Shown: one piece after another, positions 47,519-59,069 of the stretch
Numbering within the stretch: the stretch's first letter is position 1
Layout of the letters: each line of letters opens with the position of its first letter
Assembly: GCF_011386835.1 (NCBI RefSeq)
Contig: NC_088800.1
Coordinates: forward strand, 3,782,001 to 3,846,000
From: Chrysemys picta bellii
Taxonomy: Eukaryota; Chordata; Testudines; Emydidae
Length of the DNA: 64,000 bases
Reading direction: 5' to 3'
Made by a program: the position numbers and the translations under genes
The notes under the pieces: model-generated
The model's input: only the letters and a program-made list of their open reading frames with translations
What the model was told of the DNA's origin: nothing
Databases searched by the model: none

Positions 47519-47870
47519 TTTTTTTTTTTTTTTTTTTTTGACAAACCCCCGCCCAAACCCAACCAGATTTGTCAAAACTGAAATGTCACAAAACAGTGCC
47601 AGGTTCAATAAGCCACCCAACTCGAAACATTTTTGGTAAAAGAGTTTCAAGGTTGTCGAACCAGAGGGTCAGGGTTTTTTTTGACAATCGAAACAACTTT
47701 TCGTTTAGAAATTTTAGTAAATTTACACAACCGAAAGGAAAAAAGTGCAAAATCGAAGCAAAAAACATTTCCATTGACCCGAACCTAAACATTTTTTGGG
47801 TTTTCAGTTTGTGAAAAGCTGAAGTTTTGACTTTCCGTCCCAATTCGAGATCGGAAAATTTTTCACAATG
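47519..47870. repeat. T21 run followed by AT-rich interspersed repeat
   Basis: T-run at 47519-47539, then TTTGTCAAAACTGAAATG, CAATCGAAACAACTTTTCG and CGGAAAATTTTTCACAATG words. Same class as 8086 and 33180. Recurrent TTTCG/CGAAA dinucleotide-balanced words suggest internal short inversions. Confidence 0.45.
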
Positions 47871-49299
47871 TCAAATCCTCACAAGACAGGAAAACCATTT
47901 CCCACCCACCTCCCGCCCCGGAGAAAGGGCCGAGAGGAATCACTAACACCTGGGTTTCAGATGTGAGGGCTGCATCACATCTGCTGGTGGGGGAGCAACC
48001 AAAGGAAGCCACCACTTGAGGAAGAGGAGGAGGAGTTTGGGCTCTTCCATCTGCACAGAATCGCATGAGGGTACTTTCTACTTTTTAAAAAAATTATTAT
48101 TATTTAAAGTAACAGTTTTACTTTTTTGAACAAGTTATTTTACTTGATGTACGCCTTCCAAATAAAGGGCCTGGCACAGCGCCCATCACCAATGGAGGAG
48201 TTTTGCCATTAACTTCAGTTGGAACAGGATCTGGCCCTAAAATAAAAGTACATCACAAAATTGGCTTGTTTAAGTCCTGCAGCTGTTATAAACTAAGGGT
48301 CCACTCCTGAAAGATTCCAAGCACCCGCTGCTCCCCCAGATTTCAATGGGAGGGGAGTTGCTCAGCACCCAGCTGGACTGGCCCCTAAGCAGAGGCTGTG
48401 GCACTGCGGACCTTCATCCCCGTAGGAATGGCTTCCCTGGAAGCAGGATTCAGCAGTGCAGCTGATGGAAGTGAGAAATCGTCCTAATTATTTGCATTTC
48501 AACAGGGTAATGCAGTAGGTCTGGCGATGAATAATACATTGCGGACCTGAGACACGTTTGCTCTTTTTCCTCTAACTATCTCTCCAAGTTGTCCTCCCCT
48601 CATGCAATCGCCACATGAAGCAGAAAATTGAAGTCAAGCTGTACCGGCACAGAGCAGCAGGGTGAGCCTCATTCCACCCATTCTCTCGTTTGTTCATCAG
48701 TTACATGCTTTCGTAAGCAGACTTCAGTGCCCAGCGAGAACCTGCAACGTCTTCGGTCAGAGAATCTCAGCTCCTCTCATGGGCAGGTCACCCCAGATTC
48801 CTGCGCTGCCTCATGGGCGCTTCTGGGTAGGACACCCCTGCCTTGGCTTGTTCCCCTGTGCACAGACAGCGCACTGGAGTAGAGGCAGCAAAGGGGACAA
48901 GATGGGTATGGCAAACAACTGTCTCTTGCCCACTAGGGGTCAGTGACACATAAGCCCCTAGGATGGGAAAGGTAGAGATGTGGGCAGTAGCCACAACCGA
49001 TGGGTTGTTAATGTCATTGGGTGAGTTAAAGCACGGTCTCCAAGCCATAAGCCCTTTCTGAGCCTTCTTTGCATTATATGCAGAGTTGCATACAAAGACG
49101 GCCAGTGGCCAAGTCTCCTTCCCAAACCCTGCGGGGCCCAGGCTTAGGAGTTTGCCAGGAGTGCAAAAGGCACAGAGTTTGTGAGGCAGCAAGACTTATG
49201 TGAGGCCCCGAAGGTAGAAAGAGGCACAAGACAGCTGCACCTGGGGACAGGGCAGCTGTGCTTTACTGGCTGTTCCAGCCAGGGGGAAATTGTCTGTGC
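47871..49299. other. Intronic sequence; old repeat words at 48165-48240 and 48300-48395
   Basis: GGAACAGGATCTGGCCCTAA, AACTTCAGTTGG and ATTTCAATGGGAGGGGAG are typical of the 'caatgg / ctggccc' old repeat class. No exon seen. Confidence 0.4.
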
Positions 49300-49307
49300 G
49301 TAGACCA

Positions 49308-50056
49308 TAGGGTTGCCAGGTGTCCGGTTTTCAACCAGAACGCCTGGTCAAAAGGGGACCCTGGCGGCTCCGGTCAGCCGTTAAAAATCCGGCTGGTGGC
49401 GCAGCGGGGGCCCAGGGCTAAGGTAGACTCCCTACCCTGGCTCTGCGCAGGCTCCCAGAAGCGGCTGCCAGGTCCCTGTGGCCCCTAGGCATTGGGGTGG
49501 CCAGGGAGGCTCCACGTGCTGTTCCCGCCCCCAGTGCCGGCTCCGCAACTCCCATTGGCTGGGAACCATGGCCAATGGGAGCTGCAGGATGCAGCATCTG
49601 CTGGTGCGAAGGCAGCGCGCACCACGCAGAGCTGCCTGGCCGCCCATGCACCTAGAGGCCGCAGGGACCTGGTGGCTGCTTCCTCGGAGCCATGGTAAGC
49701 GCCGCCAAGACCCTGCACCCCCCCCCCATGCACCCCAAACATTTGCCCCAGCCCAGAGTCCCCTTCCCACATCCCAAACCCCTCATCCCTGGCCCCACCC
49801 CCCAGCTGGAGCCCACACTCCCTCCTACACTCCAAACCCCTCATCCCCAGTCCCAGCCCAGAGCCTGCACCCCCAGCCAGAGCCCTCACCCCCTCCTGTA
49901 CCCCAATCCCCTACCCCAGCCCAGTGAAAGTGAGGGAGGGTGGGGAAGAGCGAGTGATGGAGGGAGGGGGGATGAAGCGAGAAGGGGCGGAGCCTCAGAG
50001 GAGCGGGGGCGGGGCAGGTTGCTCCGTTTTGTGTGATTAGAAAGTTGTCAACCCTA
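49308..50056 (+). mobile_element. GC-rich hAT-like element with internal minisatellite, copy B (749 bp)
   Basis: Starts TAGGGTTG and ends CAACCCTA, an 8-bp perfect inverted repeat. Flanks are GTAGACCA (49300-49307) and GTAGACCG (50057-50064), 7 of 8 identical, as expected for an 8-bp hAT duplication. Inside are an ATTGG/CCAAT inverted pair (49545-49587), a CATGGTAAGC donor-like site at 49691-49700, a C-rich minisatellite (about 49735-49920) and a GC-box-rich tail (GGGGCGGGGC). Homologous along its length to element A at 37750, which is longer because of a bigger minisatellite. No protein-coding content. Confidence 0.88.
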
Positions 50057-50199
50057 GTAGACCGCCACCACCACCTGTGCCCCAAGAAACAAACAAAGTT
50101 ACACGAAGAAATGACCTGACTCCACATCACCAATTTCTGCCCCAAACAGAAACTGCTAGAGAAGGCCCTAAAAATCTGATGCTACTTGGCAAAGAGCCA

Positions 50200-50965
50200 A
50201 TGATACCTTGGTGAGCAGCAGGCAGGGGTAGCAGGTTTGTAGAAATCTTGGTGGTGCTCACAACACCCACAGTCCGCCCCCCCAATTCCACTCCCCCAAA
50301 CTCCGCCCGCCCCACCTGCCTAAGGCTCTGGGAGGAGTTTGGGTGGGGGAGGGTGTCTGCGGTGCAGGCCCTGGGCTGAGGCACGGGATTTGGGGTGCAG
50401 GAGGGGTGCAGTGTGCAGGCTCTGGGATGGAGTTTGGGTGCTGGGTGCAGGCTAGGGCAGGGGTGCAGAAGGGGGTGAGGGGTGCAGGCTCTGGGACGAA
50501 GTTTGGGTGCAGGCTCTGGGAGGGTGTGGTGCTTACCTAGGGCTCCTAGGTAGGGCGAGCCGGGGGGCCTCTGTGCACTGCTGCCCCCAGGCACTGCCCC
50601 TGCAGCTTCCTATTGGCCGCAGGGGCGCTTGGGGCGGGAGCAGCGTGTGGGGACAGATCCGACCCACCCTGCCCAGGGGCCACAGAGAGGGGCCGGCAGC
50701 CATGTAGAGCGAGCAGGCAGGAAGCCGCTCAGCTCCGCTGCGCTGCCAGTGGTGGGTGGGGGCCATTTTAAATCACCCGGGGGAGTGTCCGGGGGCGCAA
50801 GGTAGGGCCGAAGGAGAGACCCGGCCTCAAATAGTGCTGAAGCCGGGCCCCAGACCAGGAATATTCCTGGTGCCCAGGCACCACGGGCCCATAGAACTCG
50901 CTGCCTATGGCATCAGGGGAGATACTGCATCATATTTGGTCTTCCTGCCTATATCCGGCCTGCAG
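50200..50965 (-). mobile_element. GC-rich repeat with minisatellite, distant relative of copies A and B
   Basis: On the minus strand: CCCGGTGCCTGGGCACC-type start, GC-rich block with GGCCAATAGGAAGCTGC (one CCAAT box), CTAGGTAAGC donor-like site, then a minisatellite of GCACCCAAACT and CAGAGCCTGCACCCC units (50340-50535 on plus). The order promoter-like block, GTAAGC, minisatellite repeats that of A and B, in the opposite orientation. Element ends were not resolved. Confidence 0.55.
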
Positions 50966-51104
50966 CATTTCGGTGCATGAAATTACGTCCAATGGAGTGA
51001 AAGGGGCTTAGCAGCCACTAAATAACAAAACAATCCTTCCCACTGAACTAAAACTCAGAGATACAGCCCTGTTTGAACAGGAATTAAGGAAAGTCGTCGG
51101 GCCT

Positions 51105-51172
51105 GTGTTCTACAAGAGGTCAGACTAGATCATCACAATGGTCCCTTCATGGCTTTCTAATCAGTGAATCTA
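51105..51172 (+). mobile_element. CR1-type LINE, 3' tail fragment
   Basis: AAGAGGTCAGACTAGATCAT, CACAATGGTCCCTTCATGG and CTAATCAGTGAATCTAC are the CR1 3' terminus as seen in reverse at 52796 and 60880. Confidence 0.75.
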
Positions 51173-52789
51173 CAAAGAGTGCCCTAAATCAATACAAAAA
51201 ATAGAAGTATGTGAACAAATTTAGCTTGGCTATGACCTTCCATAGTAATCTAATCTCAAGCAGCTGAACAACTATTTGTAACAGCAATGCCAAGTGACCC
51301 TGAAGTAGAGTTTTGCAAAAATTTTCAGACTTAAAAATGTCCAGTATGCAGCTAATTATGTAAACTACTCCACAGGAGTACATAGTAATAACCACGGGTG
51401 GCACCAATAGCACTGCAGACACGCTTGGAACCAGGCCCTGGCAACAATGACCAAGCTACGGAGCTTCAAAACATCCCTGACTCTTCCCCCGTCTCCCCCC
51501 ACTTCCCCTGGGATGAGGAGTGTTGCTTCTGGACTCTCTCATGACTGCCTCAGTGGTCAGAGCCAAGCTATAATCTTGACAGCGCAGCAAGTTCTACTCA
51601 GGTTATAGTGTGTGGAGATGAACTGTTTTTATAGCAATTGGGAAAACATTAAAATGTGAGACGTTGCCAGCAGCATGTGGTCTTCAGACAGCACCATTTG
51701 TCCAATCACTCAAGAGATAAAGAACATAATTCTTTTAACTTCACAGAGAGTAAGGAAAAGCACAAAAATCCGTGGGTCATAACAAGAATATTTAATATAA
51801 AGGAGACAAATGCCACTACCAATGCCTGCCCAAATACATCTTCATTGTTATTCTAGCTACAAGATGAAGCGAAAGAGACAGTGGGGCTTATTTCATCCTC
51901 ATGTGTATTGCACAACCCCTAATGCCGTTTCCCAATGGGACCTGCAACTTGGTATCTTGAATGAGAATTGGACTCCATAGGATTTAGAACAATAGCACAA
52001 ACTGCAGAGGCAAATTTGCAACAGATCGATGAGGTTATATGGGAGTTAGATCTCAGTAAAGATACATAAAATACAAAAAAGATATTTTTGACAATCACGA
52101 AGAATTAAGCCATCTTACTGGCACAGCAGCAGTATTTATACATTGGACATCTGACTTTGCAGTAATTTTGAATTATTCTGTATATCCTAGTATCATCTTG
52201 CTTAGAACCAGATGCTTCTGTAAGACATAAGATGTTTCCTTAAAATACTTTGCTTTCCAGCACCAAAGTTTTGCATTACCTAGTGAATAGCAGAGTAAGT
52301 GATTTTTCTTACCAAGATTTACACATATTAGTAATTTTAAATTTGAGATTTAGATAAAAGTGGTTTGAGATTTAATAATGGGGCTAAGTGAGTTGCAGTC
52401 AGCAGGTTTCTAAATATTAAACCAGTCATACACTACAAAACGCGATCCATGTACGGTGAGCATTATGTGCAAATATTTCTTTGGAAGAAAGAGAAAAGTA
52501 GAGGAATAATAAATTGTCTCCAGGAAGTATGTTGGGTCTTTCCTGTACTGAACCCCAAAAAGATCATATTAGGGGACGGCTCTAGAGCAGGGAGCTTGGG
52601 TTTTGCAATTTCAGGCCAGGATGCTGCAGCTGACATGACCTGTAGTAAAGGATCATTAACTTGTTCTACTAGTGCCCCAACTCATAAGAGCAGAAATGGA
52701 TTGGGGATGGGAATAAGAGCCCTGTGTTTGAATACAGGTTGACTAGCAAATGATTTCCCATACACTCCATTGCCAGGTTAGGGCCCTAG
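51173..52789. other. Intronic sequence, nothing recognised
   Basis: AT-rich, no repeat ends recognised. 51640-52440 is repeat-poor. Confidence 0.4.
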
Positions 52790-53895
52790 AATAGATTAAT
52801 AGATTCTAAGGCCGGAAGGGACCACTGATCATCGATTCTACTCTGACCTCCTGTGTAACACAGACAATAGAACTTGCCCAGCATAATTCCTGTAGCTTTT
52901 AGAAAAACATCCTTGTCTTGATTTAAAAATGGTCAGTGATGGAGAATCCACCATGACTCTTGATAAATTATACCAGTTAGCTACTCTCACAGTTAAAAAT
53001 GTACGCCTTACTTCCTGCCTGAATTTGCCTCGCTTCAACTTCAGCCATTGGATCATGTTATACCTTTCGTCTGCTAGACTGAAGAGCTCACCATCAAATA
53101 TCTGTTCCCCATGCAGGCACTCACAAACGGTAATCCAGTTACCCCTTACCTTTCTCTCTCTTAAACTAAACAGATTGAGCTCCTGGAGTCTATCACTATT
53201 TGGCAGGTTTTCTAATCTTTTAATCATTCTCATGGCTCTTCTCTGAACCCTCTCCAATTTATCAACCCCTTTCTTGAACTGTGGACACCAGAACTAGACA
53301 TATCCCAGCAGTGGTCACACCAGTGCCAACACAGAGTAAAATCTCCTCTCTACTCCTACCAGAAATCCCCTATTTATACATCCAAGGATCGCATTAGCCC
53401 TTTTAGCCACAGCGTCACATTGAGAGCTCATATTCAGCTGATTATCCATCATAACCCCCATAGCTTTTTCAGAATCACTGCGTCCCAGGCTACAGTCCCC
53501 CATCCTGGAAGTACAGTCTCTTTCTTTGTTCCTAGATGTATATACTTACATTGAGCCGTATTAAAACTCATTGTTTTCTTGCACCCAGTTTACCAAGCGA
53601 TCCGGATCACTCTGTCACATGACCTGTCCTCTTCGCTATCTACCCCGCCTCAATTTTTGGGTCAACTGGAAACTTTATCAGTGATCATTTTATGTTTACT
53701 TCCAGGTCATTAATAAAAGTGTTAAATAGCATAGGGCCAAGAACAGATCCCCGAGGAACCACGTTAGAAACACTTGTTTGATGAGGATTCCATGTTTACA
53801 ATTACCTTTTGACACCTGTCAGTTAGCCAGCTTTTAAGACATTCAGTGTGTGCTATGTTAATGCTATAGAATTCTAGGCTGTTGGTTTTTTTAAA
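52790..53895 (-). mobile_element. CR1-type LINE, 5'-truncated, ORF2 C-terminal half
   Basis: The minus strand encodes relics of the CR1 ORF2 C-terminus: LERVQRRA-like MERVQRRAMRMIKRLENLP at the start of the open frame 52838-53257, then LFSLRERKVRGNWITV, and further upstream GVMMDNQLNMSSQCDAVAKR (53315-53503). A frameshift separates the pieces. The 3' end on minus (near 52796) has an AATCTATT octamer-like repeat, the CR1 hallmark. The upstream reverse transcriptase and endonuclease are missing, so the copy is dead. Same orientation as CORO2B. Confidence 0.88.
52838..53503 (-). pseudogene. CR1 ORF2 C-terminal relic
   Basis: Two open segments in different frames (53315-53503 and 52838-53257, read right to left) preserve the conserved CR1 C-terminal words NMSSQCDAVAKRANAILG, RVQRRA and VDSPSLTIFKSR. 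No catalytic reverse transcriptase motif is included. It is retained only as the fossil of an insertion. Confidence 0.82.
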
Positions 53896-55972
53896 TCAAA
53901 ATGTCCTGCAGTGGAAGTTTAAAAGAACTGTCAGCTGTGATTACATCACAGTGTAACCATCCTGAAGGCCTCAGAATGCTTCTGAAGAGCAGCGAGATTT
54001 AGGATACTGTGCTAGGACGAGACCTCGCAAGGTGCTGAGCGCCCTCGACTCTCACTGGCTTTGGTAAATGCAAGAGGTGTTCAGCACATCGCAGGACTGA
54101 TCCATGTGAGAATGGTCATGAGCTAGAGGTGAAGGTGGGAGGAAGGGTCTCTCTCCTCTCACTTCATACACAAAGAACGTAAGTTTCTCCCAATATTTGT
54201 ACTGCTGTTCAATCAAATATGAGAAACAGGCATGAACAATGCCTTCTGCTCAGTGTGTGGAAGCGGTTATGGCGCTCTTTAACGACTGTCCAGTGGTGGC
54301 TGCATGGGGAGGCTAGGATGAGTAAGTGAGCAGGGCAGTAAGTGTACAAAGTAAATTGTTTGAGGGAGGTATCTGTGCTGAAAAAAAAATGGGAGTGGGT
54401 ATCTGGCCACGTTCTGTGTTGCTCTAGTCCGGTGTTCTCTTGGATCATGTGCTTGAAGGAAAGTTTGATTTCCCGGGCTGGCATTCTCCTCTTGCAAGAG
54501 AATAAATCACTATTCCTATTTTAAAAGGACGTGCTGGAGCCTAGATCTACTTCTGGAGGTAACGAAGACAATATAAACGCTCGATTTTCTGTCTTTTTGC
54601 CTCCAGTCAATTAGTGAAGAAATTAAATTTGGGCTGAGCTGTACTGAGGTAATGAAAGGTCACACAAAACTCAAAGAGAGGCTACAGTATATCAGACCAT
54701 CAGAAAAGAGGGGGATAGTAGGACAGAGATTAAAGCTGTATGTCACAGTACAGCAGAAGGTGGAATACGGAAAATCCTAGGAGACACCATCTCCTGATAA
54801 CTGCAGTGCAGTCACATTTAATGGCTTTAAAAAAAAAAATGCTTGGACCCTTTTCAGATGTTCCAGTCTATGGCAGCTCCAGCTTTTCCCAAACAGGAAC
54901 AGCAGGGCGCACCGTGTCTCAATTTTTATTTATTATAATTGGATCTTTTGAATAGTCGGGAGCCTTGGCAACAGTCGTTAAGGAGAGCACTTGCAAAAAT
55001 CCACACAGCACTAGAACATGCAATCACCACAGAAGAGTGGACAGTAATCCTTTTAAATAACAATATACAGGCCCTTTTAATCTGCTTCAATCAGACAAGC
55101 TCTTAGAGAATGTACTGTAAAAGCCTCTTCCTCACTCTTCGTTGCTCAGCCTGTATGAAACATTTTCAGCTCTTGGTAAGAGAGGTTTTTTGATGATAAT
55201 CTTCTAATTCTTCCAGTGCACATAGAGAATTCGTTATTCCTCAAATTTGTCTCATTTTGAAAGAAAAAAAAAAGTTATTGTTGGCACAGTCAAACCAACA
55301 CTCTGATGAAATATAGAAGGGTTCATGGCATTTCCAAACAGCAGTTTTAGCTCGTTACCATGTCACAGAGAATGGTTATTTGATGAAGCCATGTTCTTTT
55401 ATCCTGACTCGCTCCAGTTTGTTGCTTCAAAATCCTAAATAAGACCTTAGAGATGGTTGGAAAAGCCAAACTCTTCCACTGAATAATTTATGCATGAAAA
55501 GTGTCTGATTTTTTTTCGAGAACATGTTGAGTTTTCTGCAGGACTTCATTTCTAGAGCAAAAGGTACATTTTTGTTTTGATTCAAATGACATTTTCATTT
55601 CATCTTAAAATGTAGTGCCCTTTGGGGTTTTTTTGAAATAAAGATTTCTGGTTGGGCATTTTTTCTCCCCTCTTGGTTTTTTAATTAAATACTTCCCTCT
55701 CTCTTTCTTCCACACAAAAAAATGAGAAAGCTAGCTAAACAGAAATTAAAAAGAACAGTAATAAGGGTGAAATGCCTGCAAGCTGCATGGAAACTTTTTA
55801 AAATCATCATTATAGAGGCTCAAACTATATGTATACTCCAAATAAAATTTAAAAGAAAAGCCCACAGCAAAACAACCCTAAAAATGTCAGTATGGACAGT
55901 AAACAACCAAACTGAAAGACGCAGTTAGAGACAAAACGACATACTTTAAAAGAGGAAGTAGGATACTGTGCT
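53896..55972. other. Intronic sequence; old repeat near 54020-54110
   Basis: GCAAGGTGCTGAGCGCCCTC and GTGTTCAGCACATCGCAGGA (54030-54097) are inverted halves of a palindromic turtle repeat; a partial relative lies at 63940-63990. Otherwise nothing recognised. Confidence 0.4.
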
Positions 55973-56158
55973 GGGGGGAGGGATAACTCAATGGTTTGAG
56001 CATTGGCCTGCTAAATCCAGGGTTGTGAGTTCAATCCTTGAGGGGGCCATTTAGGGATCTGGGGCAAAAAACTGTCTGGGGTTGGTCCTACTCTGAGCAG
56101 GGGGTTAGACTAGATGACCTCCTGAGGTCCCTTCTAACCCTGGTATTCTATTATTCTA
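55973..56158 (+). mobile_element. Cry-type tRNA-derived SINE
   Basis: Box A-like GGATAACTCAATGGTTTG (55981-55998) and box B-like GTTGTGAGTTCAATCC (56022-56037) mark a tRNA-derived pol III promoter. The 3' part, GACTAGATGACCTCCTGAGG then TCCCTTCTAACCCTGG, matches the CR1 tail at 60880-60945 in reverse, so this SINE uses a CR1-like LINE tail for retrotransposition. Ends in ATTCTATTATTCTAA. Typical of cryptodiran turtles. Confidence 0.9.
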
Positions 56159-57245
56159 AGTCTGCCTGAGAAAAATAGAAAGGAGCACAAACTCTGACAA
56201 GTCAAGTATAATTAGGCAGGCCAAAAAAGACTTTGAAGAGCAACTAGCAAAAGACATAAAAAGGAATAGCAGAAAGCCCGCCAAACAATCAGTGGGGCCA
56301 TTGGACGATTGAGGTACTAAAGGAAGACAAAGCTGTTGTGGAGATGCTAAATGAATTCTTTGCATCGGTATTCACTGCAAAGGCTGGGAGGGAGATTCCC
56401 TCACCTGAGGCATTCTTTTTAGGTGACATATCAGAGACAGCTTCCATATGAGAAGAGATTAAAAAGACTGGAACTGTTCAGCTTAGAAAAGAAACTACTA
56501 AAGGGGGATATGATAGAGGTCTATAAAATCACAAATGGTGTGGAAAAAGCGACTAGAGAGGTGTTATACCCCTTTACATAACACAAGAACAACAGGTCAG
56601 CCAATGAAATTAACAGGCAGCAGGTTTAAAACAAACATAAGGAAGTACTACTTCACACAATGCACAGTCAACCTGTGGAATTCATTGCCAGAGGATACGA
56701 TGAAGGCCAAAAGTACAACTAGGGTGCAACAAAGAAAAAGGCCTGGTCCCCACTAAGTCCGGACTTCGGACTAAGGTACGCAAATTCAGCTACGTTAATA
56801 ACGTAGCTGAATTCGAAGTACCTTAGTCCGGACTTACCGCGGTCCAGACGCGGCCGGAAGTCTCCCCCCGTCGACGCCGCGTACTCCTCTCGGCGAGCTG
56901 CAGTACCGGCGCCGACTGTGAGCACTTCCGGGATCGATCCGGGATCGATTTATCGCGTCTTAACCAGACGCGATAAATCGATCCCAGAACATCGATGGCG
57001 TGCCGCCGGACCAGCCGGTAAGTGAAGACTAGGCCTTAGATAAGTTCAATGGCTATTAGCCAAGATGGTCAGGGATGTAATCCCATGATCTGGGTGTCCC
57101 TAAATCTCTGACTGCCAGAAGCTGGGAGTGGATGACAGGGGATGGATCACTTGATAATTGCCCTGCTCTGTTCATTCCCTCTGAAGCATCTTGCACCGGC
57201 CATTGATGGAAGACTGCCTACTGACCCAGTATGGGCATTCTTATA
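56159..57245 (+). mobile_element. CR1-type LINE, internally deleted, interrupted by a MITE
   Basis: First part (to about 56430) reads EMLNEFFASVFTAKAGRE, the CR1 segment just before the reverse transcriptase. It then jumps directly to the C-terminal region (RLKRLELFSLEKKLLKGDM, about 56455-56520), so the whole polymerase core is missing. After LINE ORF2 relics come the 3' UTR words also seen at 41731 and 61789 (ATGGCTATTAGCC, GACCCAGTATGGGCATTCTT). A 296-bp MITE splits it at 56740-57035. Antisense to CORO2B. Confidence 0.85.
56740..57035. mobile_element. Palindromic MITE inserted in a CR1 copy
   Basis: Starts GGCCTGGTCCCCACT and ends AGTGAAGACTAGGCC, inverted over 15 bp with three mismatches. 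The left third is a long hairpin (AGTCCGGACTTCGGACTAAG against CTTAGTCCGGACTT, stem through CAGCTACGTTA/TAACGTAGCTG), and GATCGATTTATCGCGTCT pairs with AGACGCGATAAATCGATC near 56945-56985. CpG-rich against AT-rich surroundings, so recently inserted. Target duplication not resolved; termini resemble PIF/Harbinger-type elements, unproven. Confidence 0.82.
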
Positions 57246-57289
57246 TTCCTATTTGCAAAGAAAGGGGGTGGGTGAAAGGGAGGAAAGCA

Positions 57290-57455
57290 CAATCCAAAAA
57301 TGCCCCAACTGACAACACTTCAAGTCAAAATAGAAAAATTTGTTTCAGAATTTCTGTTCAAAAATTAAATTTTTAGGTTTTTATTTTCCAATCAGAAAAA
57401 TCAATGTTCTGTCCTAGAAAGAAAAGAAAAAGTAAATTCAGTCAGCTCTAATCAC
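57290..57455. repeat. AT-rich interspersed repeat ending 'CAGCTCTAATC'
   Basis: AAAATTTGTTTCAGAATTTC, TAAATTTTTAGG and CAGTCAGCTCTAATC. Same class as 3579, where the mirror end TTAGAGCTGG is seen. Confidence 0.4.
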
Positions 57456-59069
57456 TACTCACCAGGCCTAAAATTCAAGCCATGCAAAACAGAGTCCTAT
57501 AACAAGGACACCTCTCTGGACACAGAAGAGAACCCCCTTTCCCTCAGGAAGAATCTAGCAAAGGGAACCTATATAAAAACACCAGGGTGCGCCCAGTAGA
57601 CATCCTCCAAGCCCCATTGTGTATAAATGCACTAGATATACCACCCGGTTGCCAATATTTTCTATTTCTTTCACTGCCTATTGATTCACCTTTATTTAAG
57701 GGTCATTGGTCAAAGCCACGTGCTACCCACATAAAATCAATTTTTAATATATTTAGTCTCCGGCTGTTCAGACAATAAGTTTTCTTAGTTTCTAGCAACA
57801 TATAGATAGATACTGCATAGCTTGCCAGAGGAAAGGGCAATATTTACTGTGGCCTTACTTTAATTAGCAGATGCTAAACAGAAAACAGAGTTATACAAAA
57901 AACAGCAGAGGGTTATGTGGAAGGAGCAAGAGCTGGGGAACGAGACACCTCACCAAGCTTAGTCACCACTGGCCAGTTTTGAAGCTACTCCAAAAACACT
58001 TTCTACAGAAAGCCTCTGGGATTCAGCCAACCCCACACACAGTTGTACTCCCCCAAAAAGCACTTTAAGAATCTATATATCATTTAAATTATTAATGCAT
58101 CTAGCCCAAGAGTTTGCTGACAGGTACCGGACAGATACACAACTCTGCATTTCTGTTGATGCTAGCGGTATTCCCAAGGAAATTGAGGACCTTTTCTAAC
58201 TGGTTTGTTTGAGAGTTTTTTCAGCAGAAAGGTTCACGTGGGGTTATATCCATCTCTCCTCTCCAGCACAAAGTTAAAATGTTGACTGCACAGAGTACTT
58301 TTCCATCAGAAAGGTCAGTGTTGTCTGTGGTTGACATTTAGAATATTGATCATCCATTAAGGTAATGAAAAATTTACCATGCAAAAAGAGAAAGGTCTGT
58401 ACTAGTTTCTGATCAGGCAACAAACAGACCACTTTAAAAAAAAAAAGTGCCATTTCTAGGAAGTGGAATACTTCCTTCCATGTTCCCCCCTTCCGGCCCT
58501 GGAGAAGGAAGAGATGTTCTTCACATCCTTTTCTGAAGTTACCCCCAGTATTCCTTACTTTATAAGTCCCATATCAGGACCCTGAGGGGAACCAGTCTTC
58601 CTGATTAGAGAAAACCCAGACAGGACTCCTCTGGGAGCCAGTCAGTGCAGTTTCTCAGTAGGCCACACTCCCACAGTTGCCAACTTTCACGCGGTAAATA
58701 AAGACCCCGACTTTCACAATAAGCCAATCATCAAGCTAATCCCATTTCAAAACAAGGCCAAAACAAGCCAATCCCTAAGAACCCCAACACTCTGTGACTA
58801 GATCCCCCCAGCCTGCAGTCTGGGACTGTGGTGGGCCTGCTGTGCACCCCTGACTCTCTCCCCCCCTTGCCCCTGCTTGCCGGGAGTCGATCAAAAAAAG
58901 GAAGCAACAAGCCAAAAGCTAGCCAACAAGCAACTCACAAGTCAATTAAGCCAAAAACATGCCCAATTTCTGCGTTTTTTTCGTGGGTTTGGCATGTCTG
59001 CACACTCCCCACTTAGTGGGCAAATGCTACGGTCACAGCACTCCCAGCCCCTAGTTTTCTAGGGACATA
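57456..59069. other. Intronic sequence, nothing recognised
   Basis: No exon or repeat family recognised. Confidence 0.4.

Noticed and set aside
52838..53257. 139-codon minus-strand frame as a host gene
   Set aside because: Its RVQRRA, LFSLRERK and VDSPSLTIFKSR words are the CR1 ORF2 C-terminus and it is followed by the CR1 3' tail.
55981..56045. Functional tRNA gene
   Set aside because: Box A and box B words are present but belong to the Cry SINE; no intact cloverleaf or acceptor stem, and a LINE tail follows.
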